From assembly GCA_016287995.1 (NCBI GenBank), contig JAEEXW010000018.1:1-15667 (forward strand): a stretch of DNA of 15,667 nt, written 5' to 3'. Shown piece after piece: positions 7,453 to 14,948 of this stretch (position 1 is the first letter of the stretch; every line of letters starts with the position of its first letter). Below the pieces are notes generated by a model. The model worked only from the letters and a program-made list of their open reading frames with translations. It was not told the DNA's origin and did not search any database. The position numbers and the translations under genes were made by a program. The DNA is from Bacteroidales bacterium (GTDB lineage Bacteria; Bacteroidota; Bacteroidia; Bacteroidales; UBA3824).

Positions 7453-10400
7453 TTATTCATTTGAAAAAACTCCGCGCAAAAAATCCAAGGCTTTTTGCGT
7501 GTTGTCAATAGAGTTAACCACAATACAAGCCTTTCCGCCGACTTGTTTCATCTGCGTATTTTTTTGATGTTTTTGGAGATAAAGCAAAATATTTCCGAAA
7601 ATCTGCGACTGAAAATACGGTGAAGAATTCTCCGAAACAAAATAGCACAACATTTTTCCGCCTTTCATAGAAATACGTTCAATGCCGAGTTTTATCGCTA
7701 CCCATCTGATTCTTACTATGTTAAAGAGGTCTCTTGTCTGCTTTGGAATTTTACCAAAACGGTCTTCAAGCCTTGAAGCGGTTTGTTGAAGTTCGTCTTC
7801 GTCCTTCACGTTGTCCAACTGACGATAAATTTTTACCCTTTCGGCAACGTTTTCCACATAATCCTCAGGCAAGAGAACTTCCATGTCGGTATCAATGCTG
7901 CAATCGCTGACATACTTTAAGTCGTCGGGGTTAATCTCCTGAGCACCAAGAGTTTTCATCTCCTCTTCTTTGATTTCTTCCAACGCCTCGTCAAGAATTT
8001 TTTGATAGGTTTCGATACCGATTTCCGTGATAAAACCGCTCTGCTCGCCGCCCAAAAGGTTGCCCGCGCCGCGGATGTCCAAATCCTGCATTGCGATATT
8101 GAAACCGCTGCCGAGTTCAGAAAAATTCTCAATGGCTTTCAACCGCTGACGAGCCTGAGGCGTAAGATTCTCCTCCGGCGGCGCAATCAGGTAACAAAAT
8201 GCCTTTTTGTTTGAACGTCCTACCCTGCCCCTTAACTGGTGAAGTTCGCTGAGACCGAAATTCTGCGCGTCCAAAACGATTATCGTGTTTGCGTTTGAAA
8301 TGTCCAAGCCGTTTTCTATAATCGTGGTGCTGATAAGCACGTCAGCCTCGTTGTTGATAAACGACAACATAATGTCTTCCAAGATGTTACCGTCCATTTG
8401 TCCATGACCTGTAAGACAAACAGCCTTCGGACAGAGTTTTTTTATCAGGGCTTCCGTCTTATATATTTCCTTGATTTTGTTCTGAATGACAAACACCTGA
8501 CCGTGCCGTCCCATTTCGTACTCCAACGCCTCTTTTATAATGTTTTCGTTGAAAGTATGTACCTCTGTTACAACAGGATAACGGTTTGGTGGCGGAGTGT
8601 TGATAATCGACAAATCCCGCGCTCCAAGAAGCGAAAATTGCAAGGTTCTCGGAATCGGTGTCGCTGAAAGTGTCAGAGTGTCAACATTTAATTTAATTTG
8701 TTTCAACTTTTCCTTTACTGAAACACCGAATTTTTGCTCCTCGTCTATAATTAAAAGGCCTAAGTCCTTGAACTTTATGTCTTTACCTACTATTTTATGA
8801 GTACCGATAATAATGTCGATTTTTCCCTCTTCAAGTCTTTTGAGAATGTCTTTGACCTCTTTGTAAGTGCGCAGCCTCGACACGTATTCCACCGTGCAAG
8901 GCAAATCTTTCAAACGCTCTGAAAACGTCTTGTAATGTTGAAGTGCAAGAATCGTTGTCGGAACCAAAACTGCAACCTGTTTACCATCGGTTGCCGCCTT
9001 AAATGCCGCTCTTACAGCGATTTCCGTTTTACCGAATCCAACGTCGCCACAAATGAGACGATCCATCGGTTCGGGCTTTTCCATGTCGGCTTTAACAGCC
9101 GCTGTCGCCTTTTCTTGGTCAGGAGTGTCCTCGTAAATAAAAGAAGCCTCCAAAGCCTGCTGCAAATAAGAGTCAGGAGAAAAAGCAAAACCTTTTTCGT
9201 GCTTTCTCTGCGCATAAAGTTTTATTAACTTCGAGGCAATGTCCTTAACTTTGGCTTTTGTCTTCTGTTTCAGACGGTTCCAAGTGTTAGAGCCGAGTTT
9301 GTAAATCTTTGGTGGCTCTCCGTCGCCGGCTTTATATTTTGAAATTTTGTGCAAAGCATGAATGCTGACGTACAAAATGTCGTTGTCCTTATAAACAAGG
9401 CGTATAACTTCGTGCGGTTTGCCGCCGATTTCCTGAGTTTCGAGCCCGCCGAAAGTACCGATTCCGTGGTCTTGATGAACAACGTAATCGCCGGGTTTTA
9501 AAGTATTCATCTCGCTGATTGTCAAAGCATCGCGATTGCGCTTAATGCGAATTTCCTTCAACCTATACTTTAAGTAACGCTCAAAAATCTGATGGTCGGT
9601 ATAGCAACAGAGTCTTAAATCGTTATCAATAAAACCCTGATTAACGCCTGCCATAAAAGCCTCAAAAGTTACGTGTTTTTTTACCGCCTCTGAGTGGAAA
9701 ATATCGTTAAGACGGACAGTTTGACGGTCGTTAAGAACGGCGATAAAAACTTTATATCCAAGACTTTGATAATTATAAATATTCTCGGAAAGCATTTCAA
9801 AATTCTTCTTGAAAACCGGCTGCGCAAGAATATTAAAAGTTAAAGTATTGTTTTCGTCTTTTTTATCGACTATAAGCCCCGAATTAATTACGATTTTGTT
9901 TCCCAACGACTTTTCAAACACCTCAGCCTCAACAAATTGCGGTTTGTCAGGGTCGTCATCTTCACCATCATCATTAACCGAATTTTTAAGCGAAAAATCC
10001 TTGATTTGCTGTTTTGTAAAACTCAAATCGTCAAACCACAAAACACAATTTTCCGCGATGAAATCCAAAAACGGTATTTTTTCAAATTCTGATTCTTTTC
10101 GGCATATATCAGGAATTATCGTAATTGTATCTACTTTATTTATAGATAGTTGGTTGACAACATCAAAAGTTCTGATTGAATCTATTTCGTCGCCAAAAAA
10201 ATCGATTCTGTACGGCTCGTCGTTAGAATAAGAATAAATGTCTATAATGCTGCCCCTTAGAGAATACTGTCCGGGTTCAGCAACAAAGTCCACGAGTTGA
10301 AAGCCGTAAGTATCAAGAACTTCCGTGATAAAATCCGTGCTGACTTTTTCGCCTTTTGAAAGTGTTAAAGTATTGTTTTCGAGTTCTTTTGCCGAGATAA

Positions 10401-10797
10401 CGTTTTCGGCAAGAGCCTCAGGATAAGTAATTAACACATAATTACTTAACTTGGAAATCTTATCCAAAACCTCCGTTTTTGACAATAGTGATTCTGTACT
10501 TACTTCGTTTTCTTCACCAGTTTTAAGAACAGAATGTTTGTGTGAAAACGGATAATAAAATACCTCCCTTTTTTTTTCCGAAACCTGAAAGTCGTTATAA
10601 GTGTAAGCCGCCTCTTCGTCATTGTTCATAACAACGATTAACGGCTTAGATGCCAAGATTTTGTCTGAGGCTGCAAAAAAAGAAAATGCCGAAGTATTAA
10701 GCCCTTTGACAAAAATTTTGTCGGAAGTTTTCAAAATTTTTTCCAACGCACCATGATTAGGGTGCAATGAATACAATTCAGTAAGGGAAGTTTCCAT
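7453..10797 (-). CDS. mfd: Transcription-repair coupling factor Mfd
   Basis: The protein has 1114 residues, a normal length for the family. Mfd recognises RNA polymerase stalled at DNA lesions, pushes it off with an ATP-driven translocase and recruits UvrA. The N-terminal UvrB-like part covers about 1-340 (GQYSLRGSIIDIY at 176-188). The CarD-like RNA polymerase interaction domain is at about 432-490 (LKPGDYVVHQDHGIGTF). The RecG-like translocase spans about 540-900, with Walker A GDVGFGKTE (584-592), DEEQ box (685-688), SATPIPR (711-717), TTIIENGLDI (824-833) and QLRGRVGR (854-861). The TRCF C-terminal domain is at about 965-1060. All motor motifs are intact. Residues 275-286 are an acidic insertion. 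The gene stands alone after the rplI terminator, with its own -7 element. The XRE gene lies 76 bp downstream. Confidence 0.98.
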   Translation of the reverse strand: METSLTELYSLHPNHGALEKILKTSDKIFVKGLNTSAFSFFAASDKILASKPLIVVMNNDEEAAYTYNDFQVSEKKREVFYYPFSHKHSVLKTGEENEVSTESLLSKTEVLDKISKLSNYVLITYPEALAENVISAKELENNTLTLSKGEKVSTDFITEVLDTYGFQLVDFVAEPGQYSLRGSIIDIYSYSNDEPYRIDFFGDEIDSIRTFDVVNQLSINKVDTITIIPDICRKESEFEKIPFLDFIAENCVLWFDDLSFTKQQIKDFSLKNSVNDDGEDDDPDKPQFVEAEVFEKSLGNKIVINSGLIVDKKDENNTLTFNILAQPVFKKNFEMLSENIYNYQSLGYKVFIAVLNDRQTVRLNDIFHSEAVKKHVTFEAFMAGVNQGFIDNDLRLCCYTDHQIFERYLKYRLKEIRIKRNRDALTISEMNTLKPGDYVVHQDHGIGTFGGLETQEIGGKPHEVIRLVYKDNDILYVSIHALHKISKYKAGDGEPPKIYKLGSNTWNRLKQKTKAKVKDIASKLIKLYAQRKHEKGFAFSPDSYLQQALEASFIYEDTPDQEKATAAVKADMEKPEPMDRLICGDVGFGKTEIAVRAAFKAATDGKQVAVLVPTTILALQHYKTFSERLKDLPCTVEYVSRLRTYKEVKDILKRLEEGKIDIIIGTHKIVGKDIKFKDLGLLIIDEEQKFGVSVKEKLKQIKLNVDTLTLSATPIPRTLQFSLLGARDLSIINTPPPNRYPVVTEVHTFNENIIKEALEYEMGRHGQVFVIQNKIKEIYKTEALIKKLCPKAVCLTGHGQMDGNILEDIMLSFINNEADVLISTTIIENGLDISNANTIIVLDAQNFGLSELHQLRGRVGRSNKKAFCYLIAPPEENLTPQARQRLKAIENFSELGSGFNIAMQDLDIRGAGNLLGGEQSGFITEIGIETYQKILDEALEEIKEEEMKTLGAQEINPDDLKYVSDCSIDTDMEVLLPEDYVENVAERVKIYRQLDNVKDEDELQQTASRLEDRFGKIPKQTRDLFNIVRIRWVAIKLGIERISMKGGKMLCYFVSENSSPYFQSQIFGNILLYLQKHQKNTQMKQVGGKACIVVNSIDNTQKALDFLRGVFSNE

Positions 10798-10820
10798 TAT
10801 ATGCTAATTTTTTTATAAAG

Positions 10821-10828
10821 CAAATATA
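10821..10828 (-). promoter_or_regulatory. Putative -7 element for mfd
   Basis: TATATTTG on the minus strand is an exact TAnnTTTG match 23 bp before the mfd ATG, immediately after the T-run of the rplI terminator. No clear -33 TTTG is present at 19-21 nt, where the terminator stem lies. Confidence 0.5.
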
Positions 10829-10830
10829 AT

Positions 10831-10871
10831 AAAAAAACAGTTGCCGGAAAAAAACCTGCAACCGTTTTTTT
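10831..10871 (-). terminator. Intrinsic terminator of the rpsF-rpsR-rplI operon
   Basis: Arms 10871-10855 and 10847-10831 pair on the minus strand over 17 positions. There is one G-U pair and one A-G mismatch. The core is CGGTTGC with GCAACTG, the loop is seven T, and the stem ends in a run of seven T. The G-U pair is only good when read on the minus strand (it is A-C on the plus strand), which supports minus-strand use. It starts 44 bp after the rplI stop. Confidence 0.75.
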
Positions 10872-10915
10872 ATTAACAATTATAATTTTTTTACTATATG
10901 AAAAAAATACTATTA

Positions 10916-11365
10916 TTATTCTGCAACAACTTCAAATTCGATGTTGGCTTTAATATCTTTGTAAAGTTTGATAGTCGCTTTATATTTGCCGACTTCTTTG
11001 ATATTAGCCTCATCTTGAATTGAAATTTGCTTTCTGTCAACTTCGATGCCTTTCTTAGCCAAAGCCTCAGCAATCTGAATAGTGTTAACAGAGCCGAAAA
11101 TTTTACCGGTTGTGCTGGTTTTAGCACCGATTTTAATTTCCTTATTTTCAATAAGTTTTGCTTTTTCAGCAGCGTCGTTGCGGAGTTTTTCTTCTTTGTG
11201 AGCCTGTTGCTTTTTGTTCTCGGCGAGGACTTTTTTAGCCGATTCGGTTGCAACGGTTGCAAATCCTTGCGGTATAAGATAATTGTTACCGTAACCTTTT
11301 TTTACGTTTACGATGTCATCTTTTGAACCGAGTTTTGCAATATCTTGTTTTAATATTACTTCCAT
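10916..11365 (-). CDS. rplI: 50S ribosomal protein L9 (bL9)
   Basis: The 149-residue protein has the L9 layout. The N-terminal rRNA-binding domain begins MEVILKQDIAKLG and carries the family signature near 13-38 (DDIVNVKKGYGNNYLIPQG). A long charged connecting helix covers about 41-75. The C-terminal domain contains STTGKIFGSV (84-92). The usual Arg before Asn-Tyr-Leu in the signature is Asn here (GYGNNYL), a small deviation. L9 binds 23S rRNA near the L1 stalk base. It is the third gene of the rpsF operon, 16 nt after rpsR, and is followed by a hairpin terminator. Confidence 0.98.
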   Translation of the reverse strand: MEVILKQDIAKLGSKDDIVNVKKGYGNNYLIPQGFATVATESAKKVLAENKKQQAHKEEKLRNDAAEKAKLIENKEIKIGAKTSTTGKIFGSVNTIQIAEALAKKGIEVDRKQISIQDEANIKEVGKYKATIKLYKDIKANIEFEVVAE

Positions 11366-11381
11366 TGTATTCTCTGTTTTA

Positions 11382-11648
11382 TTATTTCAACAAATCGGTT
11401 ACGTAAGGCAACAATGCCAAATGACGGGCGCGTTTAATCGCCACTGAGAGTTTTCTCTGAAATTTCAAAGAAGTTCCCGTAATACGGCGGGGAAGAATTT
11501 TACCCTGCTCGTTCAAGAATTTTTTCAAAAACTCGGGATCTTTATAATCGATGTATTTAATACCGTTTTTCTTGAAACGGCAATATTTTTTCTTTTTAAT
11601 CTCCACCGTCGGGGGAGTCAAATATCTGATTTCGCTTTGTTCCGGCAT
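11382..11648 (-). CDS. rpsR: 30S ribosomal protein S18 (bS18)
   Basis: The 88-residue protein carries the S18 signature: YCRFKKNGIKYIDYKDPEFLKKFL (22-45), then ILPRRITGTSLKFQRKLSVAIKRARHLALLPY (51-82). bS18 pairs with bS6 on the 30S platform. In Bacteroidota, bS18, bS6 and bS21 form the pocket that hides the 16S anti-Shine-Dalgarno tail. The start lies 3 nt after the rpsF stop. Unlike almost every other gene here, it has a strong Shine-Dalgarno sequence (11657-11663), which fits the published proposal that bS18 controls its own translation in this group. Confidence 0.98.
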   Translation of the reverse strand: MPEQSEIRYLTPPTVEIKKKKYCRFKKNGIKYIDYKDPEFLKKFLNEQGKILPRRITGTSLKFQRKLSVAIKRARHLALLPYVTDLLK

Positions 11649-11651
11649 TTT

Positions 11652-12068
11652 TTATTCCTCCTTATTATTTTCTTGTTCTACTGAAACTTGTTCTTGTTTA
11701 GGCTCTTCTGCCTTAGCCTCCTCAGCGGCCTTCTGTCCGCTTAATCTTTGAATACGTTTTGAAGCATATTCCAATGCGTGTTTATCCAAAGAAACGGTAA
11801 GCCAACGGATGATTCTTTCATCACGTTTGAGTTCGGTCTCAAATTTTTTGATCAACTCCGGGGCAGACTTAAATTGAAGCAACTGGTAAAAACCCGTAGA
11901 TTTGTGGTTAACGGGATATGCAAGTTTCTTCAAACCCCAGTTTTCTTCGTGGACAATCTCTGCTCCGCCGTTGCTTAGAACAGTTTTAAATTTATCCACC
12001 GCTTCCTTCATCTGTTGGTCAGACAAAACGGGAGTCATAATGAAAACGGCTTCGTAATTGTTTTGCAT
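11652..12068 (-). CDS. rpsF: 30S ribosomal protein S6 (bS6)
   Basis: The protein has 138 residues. Residues 1-110 form the S6 domain, starting MQNNYEAVFIMTPVLSDQQ, with GLKKLAYPVNHKSTGFYQLLQF (45-66) and KRDERIIRWLTV (81-92). Residues 111-138 are a Glu/Lys/Gln/Ala-rich tail, probably disordered, which makes the protein longer than a minimal S6. It is the first gene of the rpsF-rpsR-rplI operon and is expressed from a strong promoter just upstream. The last codons (AAG GAG GAA TAA) double as the ribosome binding site of rpsR, so the sequence of the bS6 tail end is constrained by two functions. Confidence 0.98.
   Translation of the reverse strand: MQNNYEAVFIMTPVLSDQQMKEAVDKFKTVLSNGGAEIVHEENWGLKKLAYPVNHKSTGFYQLLQFKSAPELIKKFETELKRDERIIRWLTVSLDKHALEYASKRIQRLSGQKAAEEAKAEEPKQEQVSVEQENNKEE
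11657..11663 (-). promoter_or_regulatory. Strong Shine-Dalgarno sequence of rpsR
   Basis: AAGGAGG (11663-11657) is a 7-nt match to the usual anti-SD (CCUCCUU), with 8 nt between it and the rpsR ATG. It lies within the last codons of rpsF. Strong SDs before the bS18 or bS21 genes are an established exception in Bacteroidota, proposed to sense ribosomes in which the anti-SD is not hidden. Confidence 0.8.
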
Positions 12069-12106
12069 AAAATTTAATTAAAAATTTGTTGTTAAAAATT
12101 TCGGTG

Positions 12107-12137
12107 CAAAAGTATAACTTTTTTTTTATCTGGCAAA
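12107..12137 (-). promoter_or_regulatory. Promoter of the rpsF-rpsR-rplI operon
   Basis: TTTG (12137-12134) and TACTTTTG (12114-12107) on the minus strand are separated by 19 nt, matching the Bacteroidota TTTG / 19-21 / TAnnTTTG pattern on both elements. Transcription would start near 12100, leaving a leader of only about 32 nt before rpsF. That leaves little room for a structured S6:S18-binding leader. Confidence 0.72.
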
Positions 12138-12226
12138 ATTTTTTTCAAAGTTTTTTTATTTTTTAGAAATGAATAAAAATGAATAAAATGAACAGCACAC
12201 CCTTTGAAAAAAAATTCTTTACTTTG

Positions 12227-12355
12227 CACTCGGAAAATGGAAACAATAATACTCCGAAACAAAAATACGACTTAAAACTATTTACTTATATACTCAGTTT
12301 AAATTTTCCTGAAAAATACCATAGACTACATCGTCTATGGTATTATTTTTTTTTG
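12227..12355 (+). ncRNA. Candidate small RNA or attenuator leader upstream of the TonB-dependent receptor
   Basis: A strong plus-strand intrinsic terminator (12315-12354) has no gene in front of it, so something is transcribed towards it. TTACTTTG (12219-12226) resembles the -7 element with one mismatch, but no -33 element is well spaced. Between them, GGAAAAT (12232-12238) can pair with ATTTTCC (12303-12309). This encloses a bulged hairpin, TTAAAACT (12272-12279) with AGTTTAA (12296-12302), that abuts the closing stem. The result would be an RNA of about 125 nt made of a closed domain plus terminator. It could be a free small RNA or a leader that controls the receptor by premature termination. 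No known Rfam family was recognised. Confidence 0.35.
12315..12354 (+). terminator. Intrinsic terminator hairpin 33 bp upstream of the TonB-dependent receptor gene
   Basis: Arms AATACCATAGAC (12315-12326) and GTCTATGGTATT (12333-12344) form a perfect 12-bp stem with the 6-nt loop TACATC. One A and then nine T (12346-12354) follow. Read on the minus strand the hairpin is followed by only five T, so plus-strand use is favoured. The inverted repeat could instead be a protein operator for the adjacent receptor promoter. Confidence 0.7.
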
Positions 12356-12363
12356 TATTTTTG
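12356..12363 (+). promoter_or_regulatory. Putative -7 element for the TonB-dependent receptor operon
   Basis: TATTTTTG is an exact TAnnTTTG match 24 bp before the ATG at 12388. It begins one base after the T-run of the terminator hairpin. No TTTG is found at the -33 position, which falls in the right arm of the hairpin. Confidence 0.5.
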
Positions 12364-12387
12364 CGCATGAACAAACACACATAAAAT

Positions 12388-14946
12388 ATGCGTAAAAAAA
12401 TTCTGATACTTTCTGCCGTGCTTTTGTCAAACAACTTTTCAAAAGCGCAGGAGACGGACACTTTAATAAATTCCGACGGGGCTTTTAGATTAGACGAATC
12501 GTCGTTTACCTTTACGGAATCTCAACTCGGTGAAGACGAGAGCGACAGCCGTCAGTCAACGGTTTTAAGTTCTTCCTCCAACGTTTTTTCTTCCAACGCT
12601 GGAATGAAGTTTTCACCAGCAAACTACCGTTACAGAGCCTTGGACAATAAGTACAACGACGTTTATATCAACGGCGTATTAATGAATGACATCGAAAGAG
12701 GTTATTTTCGCTTTTCACAAATAGGCGGACTTAACAACATTACTAAAAACAGCGACAACGCCCTGCCTTTTGAAAGCAACGTTTTTTGCTCTCCGGGACT
12801 TGCCGGGTCTGTCAACTACGACATACACCCCTCAAAAATTGCCCAAGGACATAAAATATCTGCCACGCTTGCCAACCGCACTTACACGGGGCGTCTGATG
12901 TATACTTACGGCAGCGGCGTTAACAAAAACGGCTGGTCTTTTGCCGGAAACCTTACCTGCCGTTACGCCTCGATAGAAGGCTTCAAAAACGTGGAAGGCG
13001 CGTTTTACAACTCCCTCTCCTATTATATAGGTGCTGAAAAAATCTTCAATTCTTCCCACACTATTTCTCTCAGCACTTTCGGAAACCCGACTATGAGAGG
13101 TTCAAGAGGCGCGTCAACAGACGAAGCATACTTTTTGGCAGGCTCCAACAATTACAATCCGTATCTCGGATATTTTATGGGCGAGGTCAGAAATTCAAGG
13201 GTTGTAAAAGATTTTGCACCGACAACAATTCTCACTTGGGACTATATTTATAACGACAGAATGAAAATTTCAACCTCGGCGTTTATTGTCTTTTCAAAAT
13301 ATTCCAGTACAAAATTGTCATACAACAACTCTACAAATCCTGCCCCCGATTATTACAGTAAACTTCCTTCCGGCTTTTTCAATACTTACAACCCAAATGA
13401 CAGCGGACACCGAACGGAAGCAGATTTGCAAAACTGGAACACTGCATACGATTATTGGACTTCATCGGTCAACAACCGTTACATAAATTTCGATGCTTTA
13501 TATTATTCCAACCTTTCGGCCAACTTATCGGGGCAGGACGCCTTTTATTATATGCCTGAGACCCATACAGACAGACTTTCCGGCGGTGTGGCAACAAACA
13601 TAAAATACAGTATCGAAAAAAATTCCGCACTGAATTTCGGTGCAAGTCTTACCCGGAACAAGTCAATGCACTATCAAACAATGTACGATTTGCTCGGAGC
13701 AAAATATTTTCATAACACCAATAGTTTTGCCTTAGGCGATTATCCCTCTTACGCGATACAAATTCAGTACGATTACCGTTATCCGAACAAAGAAATAAAA
13801 GAAGGTGATATTTTTGGTTTCGATTACAATATTTTTTCTGACAATCTTTCGGGCTGGGCAGTATACACCCTTGACGAAGGCGGTGTTCACTATTACGTTT
13901 GCGCAAGAGCAAGTTATACGGATATGTTTAGAGAAGGTAAAATGCAAAACGGTTTTGACCCCAACAACTCATACGGACGTTCCAGAAAGGCTTATTTCGG
14001 CGATGGCGGCGGCAAAACGGGCGCAACTGTTAACCTTGGAAAAGGACATGCCATAGACTTAGGTGCAGGTTACGAATGGAAAGCCCCGACAGCAAATTCA
14101 GCATTTCTTTCGCCGGAGGTCAACAATAATTACGTTACGGGGCTCAAATGCGAAAACATCTTGTCAGCACAATTAAGTTACGCTTATTCCGGCTCTAAAA
14201 TCAACGCAAACCTTACAACTTATTATGCGAAAATAGGTAAGGCTTCCAAATGGACGTGCTTTTACGACGACAATTCGCACTCGTTTTCATACGTGTCAAT
14301 GACGGGTATTGAAAAGGAATATTTCGGCGCAGAATTGGGAATAAGGGTTAAAATACTTTCAAACCTTGAACTTTTAGCCTTAGGAACAATTTCGGAGGCA
14401 AAATACATCAGCGACTGCGATGCTGTATACATGATGTCAAATTCAGCAACGTATTCCTCTGATGGTGTCGCCTCAAAAGGCATGAGAGAAGACGGAACGC
14501 CGCTTTCTATCGGCTCGTTAGGCGTAAGTTACAACGTAAAAGGCTGGTTTATAGAGTTAACGGGTAATTATTACGACAGAATTTACCTTTCGTTTTCGCC
14601 TCTGACAAGATACAAAAACTCGGTTACAAACAAAGAGTTGATTGACCCGGCAGGCAATTTCCACACTCCTGACCAAGCAAGAGGCGAAGGCGGTTTTATG
14701 CTTGACGGCTCTTTGGGCAGAAATTTTAGGCTCAAAAAAGGCAGCCTTTATGCCGGTGTTATGTTAGCAAACATTCTCAACAACACAAATATTTGCACCG
14801 GCGGTTACGAACAAAACCGCACCGACCGTTCTTACAACGAAACCTCAAACACTACAAGCGACAAAGCATACGTTTTTTCAAAAAACCCGAAAAAATATTA
14901 TGCTTGGGGCATTAACGGAATGTTGAACTTAGTTTACAAATTCTAA
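12388..14946 (+). CDS. TonB-dependent receptor-like outer-membrane protein
   Basis: The protein has 852 residues with a type I signal peptide (MRKK, hydrophobic core, cleavage near SKA-Q at residue 20). Residues about 38-147 look like a plug domain: NKYNDVYINGVLMNDIERGYFRF, then SPGLAGSVNYDI. The remainder is rich in alternating aromatic and polar residues typical of a 22-strand barrel and ends in NLVYKF, with the terminal Phe expected for outer-membrane insertion. No carboxypeptidase-regulatory-like (CTD) domain precedes the plug, so it is neither a SusC-type receptor nor a typical long Bacteroidota receptor. A TonB box could not be assigned with confidence. A DUF5689 lipoprotein gene follows after 2 bp, so the two are probably one system. 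The ligand is unknown. Confidence 0.85.
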   Translation: MRKKILILSAVLLSNNFSKAQETDTLINSDGAFRLDESSFTFTESQLGEDESDSRQSTVLSSSSNVFSSNAGMKFSPANYRYRALDNKYNDVYINGVLMNDIERGYFRFSQIGGLNNITKNSDNALPFESNVFCSPGLAGSVNYDIHPSKIAQGHKISATLANRTYTGRLMYTYGSGVNKNGWSFAGNLTCRYASIEGFKNVEGAFYNSLSYYIGAEKIFNSSHTISLSTFGNPTMRGSRGASTDEAYFLAGSNNYNPYLGYFMGEVRNSRVVKDFAPTTILTWDYIYNDRMKISTSAFIVFSKYSSTKLSYNNSTNPAPDYYSKLPSGFFNTYNPNDSGHRTEADLQNWNTAYDYWTSSVNNRYINFDALYYSNLSANLSGQDAFYYMPETHTDRLSGGVATNIKYSIEKNSALNFGASLTRNKSMHYQTMYDLLGAKYFHNTNSFALGDYPSYAIQIQYDYRYPNKEIKEGDIFGFDYNIFSDNLSGWAVYTLDEGGVHYYVCARASYTDMFREGKMQNGFDPNNSYGRSRKAYFGDGGGKTGATVNLGKGHAIDLGAGYEWKAPTANSAFLSPEVNNNYVTGLKCENILSAQLSYAYSGSKINANLTTYYAKIGKASKWTCFYDDNSHSFSYVSMTGIEKEYFGAELGIRVKILSNLELLALGTISEAKYISDCDAVYMMSNSATYSSDGVASKGMREDGTPLSIGSLGVSYNVKGWFIELTGNYYDRIYLSFSPLTRYKNSVTNKELIDPAGNFHTPDQARGEGGFMLDGSLGRNFRLKKGSLYAGVMLANILNNTNICTGGYEQNRTDRSYNETSNTTSDKAYVFSKNPKKYYAWGINGMLNLVYKF

Positions 14947-14948
14947 AA

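Larger units (their letters stand above)
12069..12387. other. 319-bp divergent spacer between rpsF and the TonB-dependent receptor gene
   Basis: From left to right the spacer holds four things. The rpsF leader and promoter lie on the minus strand (12069-12137). A very T-rich stretch follows (12120-12165). A short tandem of ATGAATAAA units lies at 12169-12187. A candidate structured RNA or leader then runs on the plus strand (about 12219-12355) and ends in a terminator hairpin. The last bases carry the receptor -7 element. The only open frame of note is 63 codons (12179-12370), judged non-coding. Confidence 0.6.

Noticed and set aside
7377..7523. N-terminal 49-codon extension of the XRE regulator overlapping mfd
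   Set aside because: The extension overlaps the mfd coding end in another frame, has no HTH similarity and would lie upstream of the likely promoter. The ATG at 7376 starts directly at the HTH domain.
12069..12106. Structured S6:S18-binding leader in front of rpsF
   Set aside because: Such leaders are known in many bacteria, but the promoter at 12107-12137 leaves only about 32 nt of A/U-rich leader with no evident stem.
12179..12370. 63-codon plus-strand open frame in the rpsF/receptor spacer
   Set aside because: It runs straight through the perfect terminator hairpin and T-run, ends in low-complexity aromatic residues, and has no recognisable domain or ribosome site. The region is better explained as RNA or regulatory DNA.
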